From assembly GCF_028882275.1 (NCBI RefSeq), contig NZ_JARBUT010000018.1, positions 62,001-126,000 of the forward strand: a stretch of 64,000 nucleotides of DNA. Direction: 5' to 3'. Under the pieces are notes generated by a model. It made no database searches. It worked only from the letters and a program-made list of their open reading frames with translations, and was not told where the DNA came from. Below are positions 1-7,269 of this stretch, piece by piece; the first letter of the stretch is position 1, and each line of letters begins with the position of its first letter. The translations under genes and the position numbers were made by a program. This DNA is from Nocardiopsis sp. N85 (GTDB lineage Bacteria; Actinomycetota; Actinomycetes; Streptosporangiales; Streptosporangiaceae).

Positions 1-2
1 AG

Positions 3-1190
3 TCAAAGGAGCGGCGGTCCAACGTGGTGGCCCGGGTACCGGGCACCGACCCCGACGCGCCCGCCCTGCTCGTCCACGGCCACCTGGACGTGGTGCCGGC
101 CGACGCCGCCTCCTGGACGGTGCCCCCGTTCTCGGGGGAGATCGCCGACTGCCCGGTCACCGGGCTGCCCGCCCTGTGGGGGCGCGGCGCCGTGGACATG
201 AAGAACACCGTCGGCATGGTCACCGCCGTCGTCCGGGAGTGGGCCCGCACCGGGGCGCGGCCGCGCCGCGACATCGTGCTGGCGTTCGTCGCCGACGAGG
301 AGGACAGTTCCGAACACGGCGCCGAGTTCCTGGTGCGTCGGCACCCCGACCTGTTCGAGGGCTGCGCCGAGGCCATCGGCGAGGGCGGCGGTGAGACCGT
401 CCACGCCCGCACCGCCACGGGCGGGACGGCGCGGCTGTACCCCGTGGGCGCCGCCGAACGGGGCAGCGCCTGGCTGACCCTGCGCGCCGAGGGCACCGCA
501 GGGCACGGATCGCGTCCGCCCCGGGACAACGCCGTCGCCGCGTTGGCCGAGGCGATCGTGCGGATCTCCGGGCACCGCTGGCCGCCGCACCCGACCCCGG
601 TCACGCGGGCGTCCATCGACGGGATCGCCGCGGCGCTGGGGGTGGAGCGCGGTCCCGACGACACCCGCACCGACGAGGCGCTGGAGGCGTTGCTGGCCCG
701 GCTGGGCGCGGCCGCCCCGCTGGTCTCCCCCGCCGTGCGCAACAGCGCCGCGCCCACGATGCTCTCCGCCGGGTACAAGGTCAACGTCGTGCCGGGTGAG
801 GCCACCGCCGGGGTGGACGGTCGCGTGTTGCCCGGGGCGGAGAAGGCTTTCGAGGAGACCATGGACGAGCTCACCGGGGACCGGGTGGGCTGGGAGTACG
901 CGCACTCCTCGCCACCGGTGTCCGCGCCGGTGGACGCACCCGTGTTCGAGGCGCTGCGGGCCGCCCTGCTGGCCCAGGACCCGGACGCGCACGTGGTCCC
1001 GGTGTGTCTGGGGGGCGGCACCGACGCCAAGGTGTTCTCGCGGCTGGGGATCGACTGCTACGGCTTCTCACCGCTGTGGCAGCCGGAGGGGATGGACTAC
1101 GCCGGGCTGTTGCACGGGGTGGACGAACGGGTGCCGCTGGAAGGGCTGCGGTTCGGCGTCCGGGCCTTGGACGTGTTCCTGCGGGCCTGA
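3..1190 (+). CDS. M20 family metallopeptidase, 5' end outside window
   Basis: The reading frame is open to the first base, so the gene starts upstream; roughly 50 N-terminal residues are missing compared with the usual length of about 440. M20 enzymes are di-zinc amidohydrolases or exopeptidases. The visible ligand motifs are in order: HGHLDVVP, WGRGAVDMK, the catalytic pair in FVADEEDSSEHG, GEGGG, and a late HGVDE. The dimerisation (lid) domain lies between, around GTAGHGSRPPRDNAVAAL. Substrate cannot be read from sequence; dipeptides or N-acylated amino acids are both possible. The next genes on the same strand are an LD-carboxypeptidase and an M55 remnant, which hints at peptide or muropeptide turnover. 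Family certain, substrate unknown. Confidence 0.9.
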   Translation, partial: SKERRSNVVARVPGTDPDAPALLVHGHLDVVPADAASWTVPPFSGEIADCPVTGLPALWGRGAVDMKNTVGMVTAVVREWARTGARPRRDIVLAFVADEEDSSEHGAEFLVRRHPDLFEGCAEAIGEGGGETVHARTATGGTARLYPVGAAERGSAWLTLRAEGTAGHGSRPPRDNAVAALAEAIVRISGHRWPPHPTPVTRASIDGIAAALGVERGPDDTRTDEALEALLARLGAAAPLVSPAVRNSAAPTMLSAGYKVNVVPGEATAGVDGRVLPGAEKAFEETMDELTGDRVGWEYAHSSPPVSAPVDAPVFEALRAALLAQDPDAHVVPVCLGGGTDAKVFSRLGIDCYGFSPLWQPEGMDYAGLLHGVDERVPLEGLRFGVRALDVFLRA

Positions 1191-1272
1191 AACGACCGAG
1201 CGTCGTGGGTGGTGGGCGTGCGCCACGGTGGCGGGCGCCGCTGGGCGATGACCGATGTCCGGAGGGGGACGT

Positions 1273-2235
1273 GTGACGGAATCGATGACGGTGAACGATG
1301 AGGGCGTGGTGGCGGGGGTCCGGCCGCCGCGGCTGCGCGCGGGCGACCGGGTACGGCTGGTGGCACCGTGCAGCCCGGTCCCGGAGCCGATGCTGGAGTC
1401 GGCCGCGGAGGAACTGCGCCGATGGGGGCTGGTCGTGGAGTTCGGGGCGCACGTGCGCGACCGGCATCCGGTGCTGCCCTACCTGGCGGGAGCGGACGCC
1501 GACCGGGCCGCCGACCTCCAGGACGCCTGGTGCGACCCGGACGTGGCCGCGGTGTTCTGCGTACGAGGCGGCGACGGGGCGCACCGGACCCTGGACCTGC
1601 TCGACTTCGCCGCGCTGCGCGCGGCCGCGCCCAAGGCCCTGATCGGTTTCAGCGACGTCACGGCCCTGCACGAGGCCTTCTCGGTGGAACTGGGTGTGGC
1701 GACGGTGCACGGGCCGGTGATCGGCACCAAGTACTTCGTGGGCGACCCGGTGGCGCAGGAGGAGCTGCGGTCGACCCTGTTCGAGCCGGAGCGCCGCACG
1801 GTGCTGACCTCGCCGGGGGCGCACGCCCTGGTGCCCGGACGCGCCGAGGGTGTGCTCTTCGGAGGGAACCTGAGCCTGCTCAACGACGGTCTCGGGACAC
1901 CGCACAGCCGGGCGTCGGCGGCCGGGGGCATCCTCATGCTGGAGGACATCGGCGAGGACGTGGCGCGGCTCGACCGGATGGTCACCCACCTGCTGCGCAC
2001 GGGGTGGACGACCGGGCTGGCCGGGGTGGTCCTGGGCACCTGGACGGACTGCCCGCCGGGCCCGGGGGTGATCGCCGACCTGATGCGCGAGCGGCTCGCC
2101 CCGCTCGGGGTGCCGGTGCTGTGGGGGTTGGAGACGGGACACTGCGCCGCCCAGCTGACGGTCCCGCTGGGGGTCCCGGCCCTGTTGGACGCCGAGAACG
2201 GCCTCCTGGAGCTGGCGGTCCCCGGCCTGGCATGA
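1273..2235 (+). CDS. S66 family LD-carboxypeptidase (LdcA/MccF type)
   Basis: Predicted 320 residues. The S66 family cleaves the bond between meso-diaminopimelate or lysine and the terminal D-alanine of murein tetrapeptides; MccF members instead cleave microcin C-like nucleotide-peptides. The nucleophile motif is GFSDVTAL, preceded by the conserved CVRGGDGAHRTLDLLDF segment, and the downstream GGNLSLL, LEDIGED and GLETGHC blocks carry the expected Glu and His positions. I chose the GTG at 1273 because GGAGGGGG lies 7 nt upstream; an ATG at 1255 is in frame but lacks a ribosome binding site. It sits 82 nt after the M20 gene, possibly co-transcribed. It could be a self-immunity MccF or a recycling LdcA; the sequence alone does not decide. 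Confidence 0.88.
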   Translation: MTESMTVNDEGVVAGVRPPRLRAGDRVRLVAPCSPVPEPMLESAAEELRRWGLVVEFGAHVRDRHPVLPYLAGADADRAADLQDAWCDPDVAAVFCVRGGDGAHRTLDLLDFAALRAAAPKALIGFSDVTALHEAFSVELGVATVHGPVIGTKYFVGDPVAQEELRSTLFEPERRTVLTSPGAHALVPGRAEGVLFGGNLSLLNDGLGTPHSRASAAGGILMLEDIGEDVARLDRMVTHLLRTGWTTGLAGVVLGTWTDCPPGPGVIADLMRERLAPLGVPVLWGLETGHCAAQLTVPLGVPALLDAENGLLELAVPGLA

Positions 2236-2377
2236 CCCGGGTGCCGTCGGGCGCACCGTGCCCGACGGCACCGTCCAACGGCGATGACCCGCGGATCCGG
2301 CGGTGCGGACGACCCGGTCGGCCGGGAGCCGGGGAGGAGGGGCCCGGCGTCGGCGACGACACGGGCGGGGCACGGTC

Positions 2378-2584
2378 CGGGCCGGCGATGGCGCGGCCGG
2401 GTTCGGCGAGGTCGCGGGCGGTGGCCGGGGCACGGACGAGGATCGGGCGGCGGCGTGCGGCGTACCCGCTGACGTGCTCCTCGACCGCCACCGTCCGGGC
2501 GAACGGCGCGTAGGTCTCGGCGTCCTGACAGGCGCGGTCGTCGCCGGTGACCAGGGTGGCGGGGGCGCCGTACCCGGCGACCAC
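2378..2584 (-). pseudogene. Remnant of an M55 D-aminopeptidase (DppA-like)
   Basis: About 69 residues on the minus strand begin VAGYGAPATLVTGDD and continue with TVAVEEHVSGYAARR. From memory this matches the central part of DppA (AGYYDVPVLMVAGDD, then AVKQTISRSA), a zinc D-aminopeptidase. The N-terminal metal-binding half and the C-terminal end are absent, there is no convincing start codon or ribosome binding site, and low-complexity Pro/Gly/Arg sequence follows in frame. I read it as a decayed gene fragment. Its position beside M20 and S66 peptidase genes fits a former D-peptide or muropeptide degradation locus. Confidence 0.6.
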
Positions 2585-2605
2585 GACCCTTCCCCTCGTT
2601 CGGAT

Positions 2606-2623
2606 GGTCGTACCGGTACGACC
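2606..2623. promoter_or_regulatory. Perfect 18-bp palindrome, probable operator
   Basis: GGTCGTACCGGTACGACC is identical to its reverse complement. It ends about where the -35 element should lie for the promoter at 2646-2651, so a protein bound here would block RNA polymerase. The most obvious ligand is the XRE regulator encoded just downstream (autoregulation), which is inference. Confidence 0.6.
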
Positions 2624-2645
2624 GTGGGGCTTCGGAGGGGGAGTC

Positions 2646-2651
2646 TAGACT
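2646..2651 (+). promoter_or_regulatory. -10 element of a leaderless promoter
   Basis: TAGACT ends 7 nt before the ATG at 2659, which would place transcription start on the start codon. No Shine-Dalgarno sequence precedes the ATG. Leaderless mRNAs are common in actinobacteria. Confidence 0.5.
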
Positions 2652-2658
2652 CGACGCC

Positions 2659-2925
2659 ATGGTGAGAGAGCCGCTGACCCAGAGCCAGATCGAACGCGGA
2701 CGCCTGCTGGGCGGTCTACTGCGGCGGGCCCGCGCCGACCGCACCATGGTCGACGTGGCCCGACAGGCCGGGATCTCGGTGGAGACGCTGCGCAAGATCG
2801 AGGGCGGGCGCATCCCCACCCCGGCGTTCTTCACCGTCGCCGCGATCGCCGCCGCCCTCGACCTGTCCCTGGACGACCTGTTCCGCCGGGTCGACGAGGC
2901 CGCCGCGACCCCCGTGGGGGCCTGA
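2659..2925 (+). CDS. Small XRE-family HTH regulator
   Basis: Predicted 88 residues, essentially a single helix-turn-helix domain. The helices run GRLLGGLLRRARADRTM, VDVARQAGISVETLRKIE (the HTH proper) and FFTVAAIAAALDLSLDDLFR, the usual Cro/C1 layout. There is no effector domain, so it probably acts as a simple dimeric repressor. A perfect palindrome at 2606-2623 lies in its own promoter region. The downstream acyl-CoA oxidase-like gene begins 108 nt later and could be co-transcribed or regulated. Targets are unknown. Confidence 0.85.
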   Translation: MVREPLTQSQIERGRLLGGLLRRARADRTMVDVARQAGISVETLRKIEGGRIPTPAFFTVAAIAAALDLSLDDLFRRVDEAAATPVGA

Positions 2926-3033
2926 GGTTAGGTTGGGATGGCACGCCCTTCCCGGGCGTGTTCCCGACCCCTCCGGCCGTGCGGGTGGTAGGCACGAGAG
3001 GGCCGCGTCGACGAGGACCAGCAGGGGGAGAAG

Positions 3034-5001
3034 ATGAGCGAACAGGCGTTGCGGGTGGACGAGGCCGAGCTGCGGGGCCTCGTGGACGGCCGGTGGGCGC
3101 ACGTGCGCGAACGCGCCCGTGATGTGATCCGGGGCGAGCTGTACGCCCCTGTGTACGGCCTGTCCGTGGAGGAGCACCGCGAGCGCACCCTCACTCAGCT
3201 CTCGGCCTTGGCCAAGACCGACATGCCCTCCTACGGGTTCCCCGCCTCGGTGGGCGGCAAGGACGACGTGGGGGCCTCGGTGGTGGCCTTCGAGATGCTC
3301 GTCGCGGACCTGTCCCTCATGGTGAAGATGGGTGTGCAGTGGGGGCTGTTCGGCGGGGCGATCCGTGCCCTGGGCACCGAGCGCCACCACACCGAGTACC
3401 TGCCCCGGGTGATGTCGATGGAGATGCCCGGCTGCTTCGCGATGACCGAGACCGGCCACGGTTCGGACGTGCAGCAGCTGCGCACCACCGCCACCTATCA
3501 CCCGATCACCGAGGAGTTCGTGGTCCGCACGCCCGACGAGGCGGCGCGCAAGGACTACATCGGCAACGCGGCCAGGGACGGTCGGATGGCGGTGGTGTTC
3601 GCCCAGTTGCGCGCCGATGGCGAGGACCACGGCGTGCACGCCCTGTTGGTGCCGATCCGCGACGAGGACGGGAACCCGATGCCGGGGGTCCGGATCGAGG
3701 ACTGCGGGCCCAAGGCCGGGCTCAACGGTGTGGACAACGGGCGGTTGTGGTTCGACGGCGTGCGGGTGCCGCGCGTCAACCTGCTCAACCGGTACGGCAC
3801 CGTGGCGCCCGACGGCACCTACTCCAGTCCCATCCAGAACCCCAATCGTCGGTTCTTCACGATGCTCGGCACCCTCATCCGAGGCCGGATCAGCGTGGCC
3901 GGGGGCGCGGGGAGCGCCACCAAGGCGGCGTTGACCATCGCGTTGCGCTACGCCGACACCCGGCGCCAGTTCACCCGTCCGGGCATCGACGGCGCGCCCG
4001 AGCAGGAGGTGCGCATCCTCGACTACCTGGCGCACCAACGTAAGCTGCTGCCCGCCCTGGCCCGCACCTACGCGTTGCACTTCGCCCAGGAGGAACTGGT
4101 CACCAGGTTGCACGAGCTGTCGCGGGCGCCGCGACGGGACGAGCACGCCCAGCGGGAACTGGAGTCGCGGGCCGCCGGGTTGAAGGCGATCGCCACCTGG
4201 CACGCGACCGAGACCATCCAGACCTGCCGGGAGGCGTGCGGCGGGGCCGGGTACCTGGCGGAGAACCGGATTCCGCAGTTGAAGGCCGACTCCGACATCT
4301 TCACCACGTTCGAGGGCGACAACACGGTCCTGTTGCAGCAGCTCACCAAGGGCCTGCTGACCAACTTCCAGGACTCGTTCGGCGACCTCGACACGATGGG
4401 GCTGGCCCGGTTCATGGCGGGCAGGGTGTTCGAGACGGTGATCGAGCGCACCGCGGCGATCCCGTTGATCGACCGGCTCATCGCGGCCTCCCCCGGACGC
4501 GGGGACGAGGCCGACCTGTACAACCGGGGCTGGCAACTGGAGCTGCTGGAGGACCGGGAGAAGCACGTCATCGAAGGGCTGGCGGGGCGGTTGCGCCGGT
4601 CCGGCAAGGACGGCGACGCCTTCGAGGTGTTCAACCGGGCCCAGGACCACGTGCTGGCCGCGGGACGGGCGCACATGGACCGGGTGGTGCTGGAGGCGTT
4701 CGTGGCGGGTATCGACCGCTGCGGCGACAAGTCCACGGCCAAGCTGCTGAACCGACTGTGCGACCTGTACGTGATGTCGGTGATCGAGGAGGACCGGGCC
4801 TGGTTCCTGGAGCACGAGCGGTTGTCGACCGGTCGGTCCAAGGCGGTGACGCGGGCGGTGGACGACCTGTGCCGGGGGCTGCGGCCGTACGCGGTGCGGT
4901 TGGTCAACGCGTTCGGGTTGCGCGACGAGTGGCTGGGGGCGCCGATCGCGCTGGGCGCCGAGCACGCCCGGCAGGGCGACCCGGCCCCGGACCGGGGGTG
5001 A
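3034..5001 (+). CDS. Acyl-CoA dehydrogenase/oxidase family protein (ACOX-like)
   Basis: Predicted 655 residues, much longer than a standard acyl-CoA dehydrogenase (about 380) and matching the acyl-CoA oxidase architecture. These FAD enzymes perform the first alpha,beta-dehydrogenation of beta-oxidation, passing electrons to oxygen (oxidases) or to ETF. An N-terminal helical part (1-130) precedes the middle beta domain, with GCFAMTETGHGSDVQQL as the FAD/substrate motif and GLNGVDNGRLWFDGVRVPR downstream. The central helical domain contains ETIQTCREACGGAGYLAENRI and TTFEGDNTVLLQQ, which supplies the Glu near the flavin. A C-terminal ACOX-type helical domain follows. AGGGGGAG precedes the ATG. 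It stands alone, with a hairpin terminator immediately after it. Confidence 0.85.
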   Translation: MSEQALRVDEAELRGLVDGRWAHVRERARDVIRGELYAPVYGLSVEEHRERTLTQLSALAKTDMPSYGFPASVGGKDDVGASVVAFEMLVADLSLMVKMGVQWGLFGGAIRALGTERHHTEYLPRVMSMEMPGCFAMTETGHGSDVQQLRTTATYHPITEEFVVRTPDEAARKDYIGNAARDGRMAVVFAQLRADGEDHGVHALLVPIRDEDGNPMPGVRIEDCGPKAGLNGVDNGRLWFDGVRVPRVNLLNRYGTVAPDGTYSSPIQNPNRRFFTMLGTLIRGRISVAGGAGSATKAALTIALRYADTRRQFTRPGIDGAPEQEVRILDYLAHQRKLLPALARTYALHFAQEELVTRLHELSRAPRRDEHAQRELESRAAGLKAIATWHATETIQTCREACGGAGYLAENRIPQLKADSDIFTTFEGDNTVLLQQLTKGLLTNFQDSFGDLDTMGLARFMAGRVFETVIERTAAIPLIDRLIAASPGRGDEADLYNRGWQLELLEDREKHVIEGLAGRLRRSGKDGDAFEVFNRAQDHVLAAGRAHMDRVVLEAFVAGIDRCGDKSTAKLLNRLCDLYVMSVIEEDRAWFLEHERLSTGRSKAVTRAVDDLCRGLRPYAVRLVNAFGLRDEWLGAPIALGAEHARQGDPAPDRG

Positions 5002-5006
5002 CCCCC

Positions 5007-5036
5007 GGGTGCGGTCTCGATGCCGGGGCCGCACCC
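5007..5036 (+). terminator. Hairpin after the acyl-CoA oxidase gene
   Basis: GGGTGCGG (5007-5014) pairs with CCGCACCC (5029-5036) around a 14-nt loop, five bases after the stop codon. There is no U-tract, which is usual for high-GC actinobacteria. It separates this gene from padR. Confidence 0.5.
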
Positions 5037-5040
5037 GCCC

Positions 5041-5061
5041 TATACTAGTCAAAGTTTAATA
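5041..5061 (+). promoter_or_regulatory. padR promoter -10 and PadR-type operator
   Basis: TATACT (5041-5046) is a good -10 element, and TAGTCAA-AG-TTTAATA (5046-5061) overlaps its end and the expected transcription start. The inverted repeat is the same family as the five sites at 7565, 8396, 8442, 9792 and 9837 (consensus TRRTCAA-NN-TTGAYNA, with one mismatch in the right half here). Autoregulation of padR is inferred. Confidence 0.6.
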
Positions 5062-5092
5062 GAGACGCGGAGTCGAGCGAGGAGGGTATGGC

Positions 5093-5728
5093 ATGTCGGC
5101 CATTCGGCTGCTGGTCCTGGGGGCGGTCCGCCTGCACGGGCGGGCGCACGGCTACCAGGTGCGCAACGACCTGGAGTTCTGGGGCGCGCACGAATGGTCC
5201 AACGCCAAACCGGGATCGATCTACCACGCGCTGAAACAGATGGCCAAGCAAGGACTGCTCGTCGCGCACGACGTGGCCCCCTCCACGGTGGGCGGCCCGC
5301 CCCGCACCGAGTACGAGATCACCCCCCGGGGGACCGAGGAGTACTTCGCCCTGTTGCGACGGTCGTTGTCCGGGTACGACGAACGCCGGGACATGCTCTC
5401 GGCCGGACTGGGCTTCATGGCGGACCTGCCCCGCGAGGAGGTGCTCGACCTGCTGAGCAAGCGGGAGGAGGGCCTCAAGACCTGGCAGGACTCGGTCTCC
5501 ACGCACTACCTCCCCGAGGAGCACGCCGAGCAGATGGGCCACATCGGGGAGATCATGGAGATGTGGCTGCACATGGCCAAGGCCGAGACCCTGTGGACGC
5601 GACGGCTCATGGAGCGCATCGAGGCGGGCGCCCACACGTTCGCCGACGAGGCGGGCGAGCCGTTCGCGGAGGTGTTCGCCGAGGACCACCCCGACCTCAT
5701 GGCCGCCTGGCGCGTCGGCGATTCCTGA
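5093..5728 (+). CDS. PadR-family transcriptional regulator
   Basis: Predicted 211 residues. The N-terminal winged helix (1-90) includes the diagnostic HGYQVRNDLEFWG and PGSIYHALKQMAKQGLL segments, with the wing at PPRTEYEITPRGTEEYF. The C-terminal half is the long-helix dimerisation region (Vir_act_alpha_C type). PadR proteins of this class usually repress drug exporters and detoxification genes and are released by bound hydrophobic ligands. GGAGGG lies 6 nt before the ATG. An inverted repeat at its own promoter recurs upstream of the nearby ABC exporter and at the VOC/MFS divergent promoter, strong circumstantial evidence that it governs 5.0-10 kb. The ligand is unknown. Confidence 0.9.
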   Translation: MSAIRLLVLGAVRLHGRAHGYQVRNDLEFWGAHEWSNAKPGSIYHALKQMAKQGLLVAHDVAPSTVGGPPRTEYEITPRGTEEYFALLRRSLSGYDERRDMLSAGLGFMADLPREEVLDLLSKREEGLKTWQDSVSTHYLPEEHAEQMGHIGEIMEMWLHMAKAETLWTRRLMERIEAGAHTFADEAGEPFAEVFAEDHPDLMAAWRVGDS

Positions 5729-5920
5729 GCCCCACGGGCCCGAGACCCCCGAAGCTCCGAGACCGAACGATCGGGGGAACGCCGCGTACCAGGACGGACG
5801 ACCGGGACGGGCGACCGCCCCGGGCCGATCCCCGGGCCTCGGAGACCGGACTCCCCGGGAGGGGCCGCCCGCCGGGGCGGACGACCGGGACGAGGGCGGA
5901 CCCCGCCCCGCGTCGACCCG

Positions 5921-5990
5921 GTGTCACGGGACGAGCGGACCGCGCGACGGTCCCGGCGTCATGGGGTGAGCGGACCGCGCGACGGTCCCG
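5921..5990. repeat. Tandem 35-bp repeat, two copies, in a gene-free stretch
   Basis: Two adjacent 35-nt units (5921-5955 and 5956-5990) share a 23-nt identical core starting GAGCGGACCGCG. Each core can form the small hairpin GGACCG-CGCGA-CGGTCC. The surrounding gap between padR and the ABC permease (5729-6137) is Arg/Pro-biased non-coding sequence in which I see no other gene; the hairpins may help terminate padR transcription. Confidence 0.6.
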
Positions 5991-6090
5991 TGCGACCTCC
6001 GGCGCGGCCGGAGACCGATCGCCGGAACACCCTTCCGCGCGCCGGAACGGGTCCGGAGTGGACGCGGACGGTAGTCCGTGAGGGGCCCGC

Positions 6091-6124
6091 CCCTCCCGGC
6101 GCGGGAACGAGGCGCCGGGGAGGG
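6091..6124 (-). terminator. Hairpin downstream of the ABC exporter operon
   Basis: CCCTCCCGGCGC (6091-6102) pairs with GCGCCGGGGAGGG (6112-6124) with one bulged G, 13 nt beyond the permease stop codon. It is the likely terminator of the minus-strand exporter operon. Confidence 0.5.
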
Positions 6125-6137
6125 CCGCCGCCCGGGA

Positions 6138-6977
6138 TCAGCGGGACAGGGAGCGGAACCGGCCGGCCGCCATCGGGCAGGCGACCACGAGCAGCAGGAC
6201 CGGCCACAGCACCGCCAGGAACAGGGCGTGCTCCGCCGCCCACGAGGTGCCCGCGACCCCCGGGTTCCCGAACAGGTCGCGCACCGCCGTGGCGGTGGCC
6301 GACATCGGGTTCCACTCGGCCACCGCGCCCAGCCACCCGGGCATGGACTCGGGCGAGGCGAAGGCGCTGGAGGTGAAGGCCACCGGCCAGACCAGGATCT
6401 GCACCGCCATCACCAGTTCCGGGCGGCCCACGACCAGTCCGAGCCAGATACCGCAGGCCAGCATCGCCGCGCGCAACAGGAGGAGCAGGCCCACCGCGCC
6501 CAGCGCGGCGCTCAAGGTGCCGTGCCAGCGCCAGCCGAGGGCGAACCCGACGGCGAGCACGATGAGCAGGGCCACGACGGATTCGAGCAGATCGGCGATG
6601 CCGCGGCCGACCAGCACGGCGGTGGGCGCCATGGGCAGGGACCGGAACCGGTCCAGGACACCGCGTCCCAGGTCACGGGTGATCGCCGTCATCGTGCCCT
6701 CCAGACCGAAGGCCATGGTGAGCACGAGCAGACCGGGGACCAGGAACTCGGTGTAGTCCCCTCCGCCGGCGACGGTCATGCTCCCGCCGAGGAAGAGGGC
6801 GAACATCACCAACATCATCACGGGGAAGAACAGGGCGAGGAGCACCCCGGCGGGGTTGCGGGCCCAGCGGGCGAACTCGCGCCGGGTCATCGTCCAGGAG
6901 TCGATCACCCACCGGGCCGCGTCGCCGGGCGTTTCCTCGTGCGCCCGGTCCTCCCGTACATCGGTCATCCGTGCCAT
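6138..6977 (-). CDS. ABC-2 type exporter permease (DrrB-like)
   Basis: Predicted 279 residues with six membrane segments, starting with LLALFFPVMMLVMFALFLGG and ending with LFLAVLWPVLLLVVACPMA. DrrB-type permeases form drug or lipid exporters with a DrrA ATPase. The periplasmic loop contains PESMPGWLGAVAEWNPMSATATAVRDLFG, a signature of DrrB/ABC-2 permeases. It follows the ATPase gene on the same strand after a 292-nt spacer carrying a degenerate 45-bp repeat. The start could be the ATG at 6977 (GGGAG 6 nt upstream) or the ATG at 6968. Substrate unknown. Confidence 0.88.
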   Translation of the reverse strand: MARMTDVREDRAHEETPGDAARWVIDSWTMTRREFARWARNPAGVLLALFFPVMMLVMFALFLGGSMTVAGGGDYTEFLVPGLLVLTMAFGLEGTMTAITRDLGRGVLDRFRSLPMAPTAVLVGRGIADLLESVVALLIVLAVGFALGWRWHGTLSAALGAVGLLLLLRAAMLACGIWLGLVVGRPELVMAVQILVWPVAFTSSAFASPESMPGWLGAVAEWNPMSATATAVRDLFGNPGVAGTSWAAEHALFLAVLWPVLLLVVACPMAAGRFRSLSR

Positions 6978-7179
6978 CTCCCTCTCCCATCGTCGTCGCC
7001 GACCCGGGTCCCGCCCGGGTGGTCGCCTTTCCTCCCCCGCCCGAGCACGAACGGGTCATCGGTCGCGGACCCGCGGCCGGACCGGGGGCGCTCCCCTCCC
7101 CGGGTGGTCTCGGGAGGTCCGTCCGCGCCCGCTCCACCGCCCCGGGCGCGACTCCCGTCCCAGACCGGCACGGACCAGG

Positions 7180-7254
7180 CGGGCACAGCCCAAGCCGACA
7201 CGGACCGGACGGGCTCGGGCCGGACGGGCACAACCCAAGCCGGCACGGGCCGGA
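7180..7254. repeat. Degenerate 45-bp tandem repeat between exporter genes
   Basis: A 30-nt block starting CGGGCACAGCCCAAGCCG at 7180 recurs at 7225 with about four substitutions, a 45-nt period. It lies in the 292-nt spacer between the ATPase stop and the permease start. No gene is visible in the spacer. Confidence 0.45.
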
Positions 7255-7269
7255 GCGCCCTCCCGGAGG

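Noticed and set aside
1..10. AGTCAAAGG at the window start resembles half of the same operator.
   Set aside because: It lies inside the M20 coding frame and has no second half.
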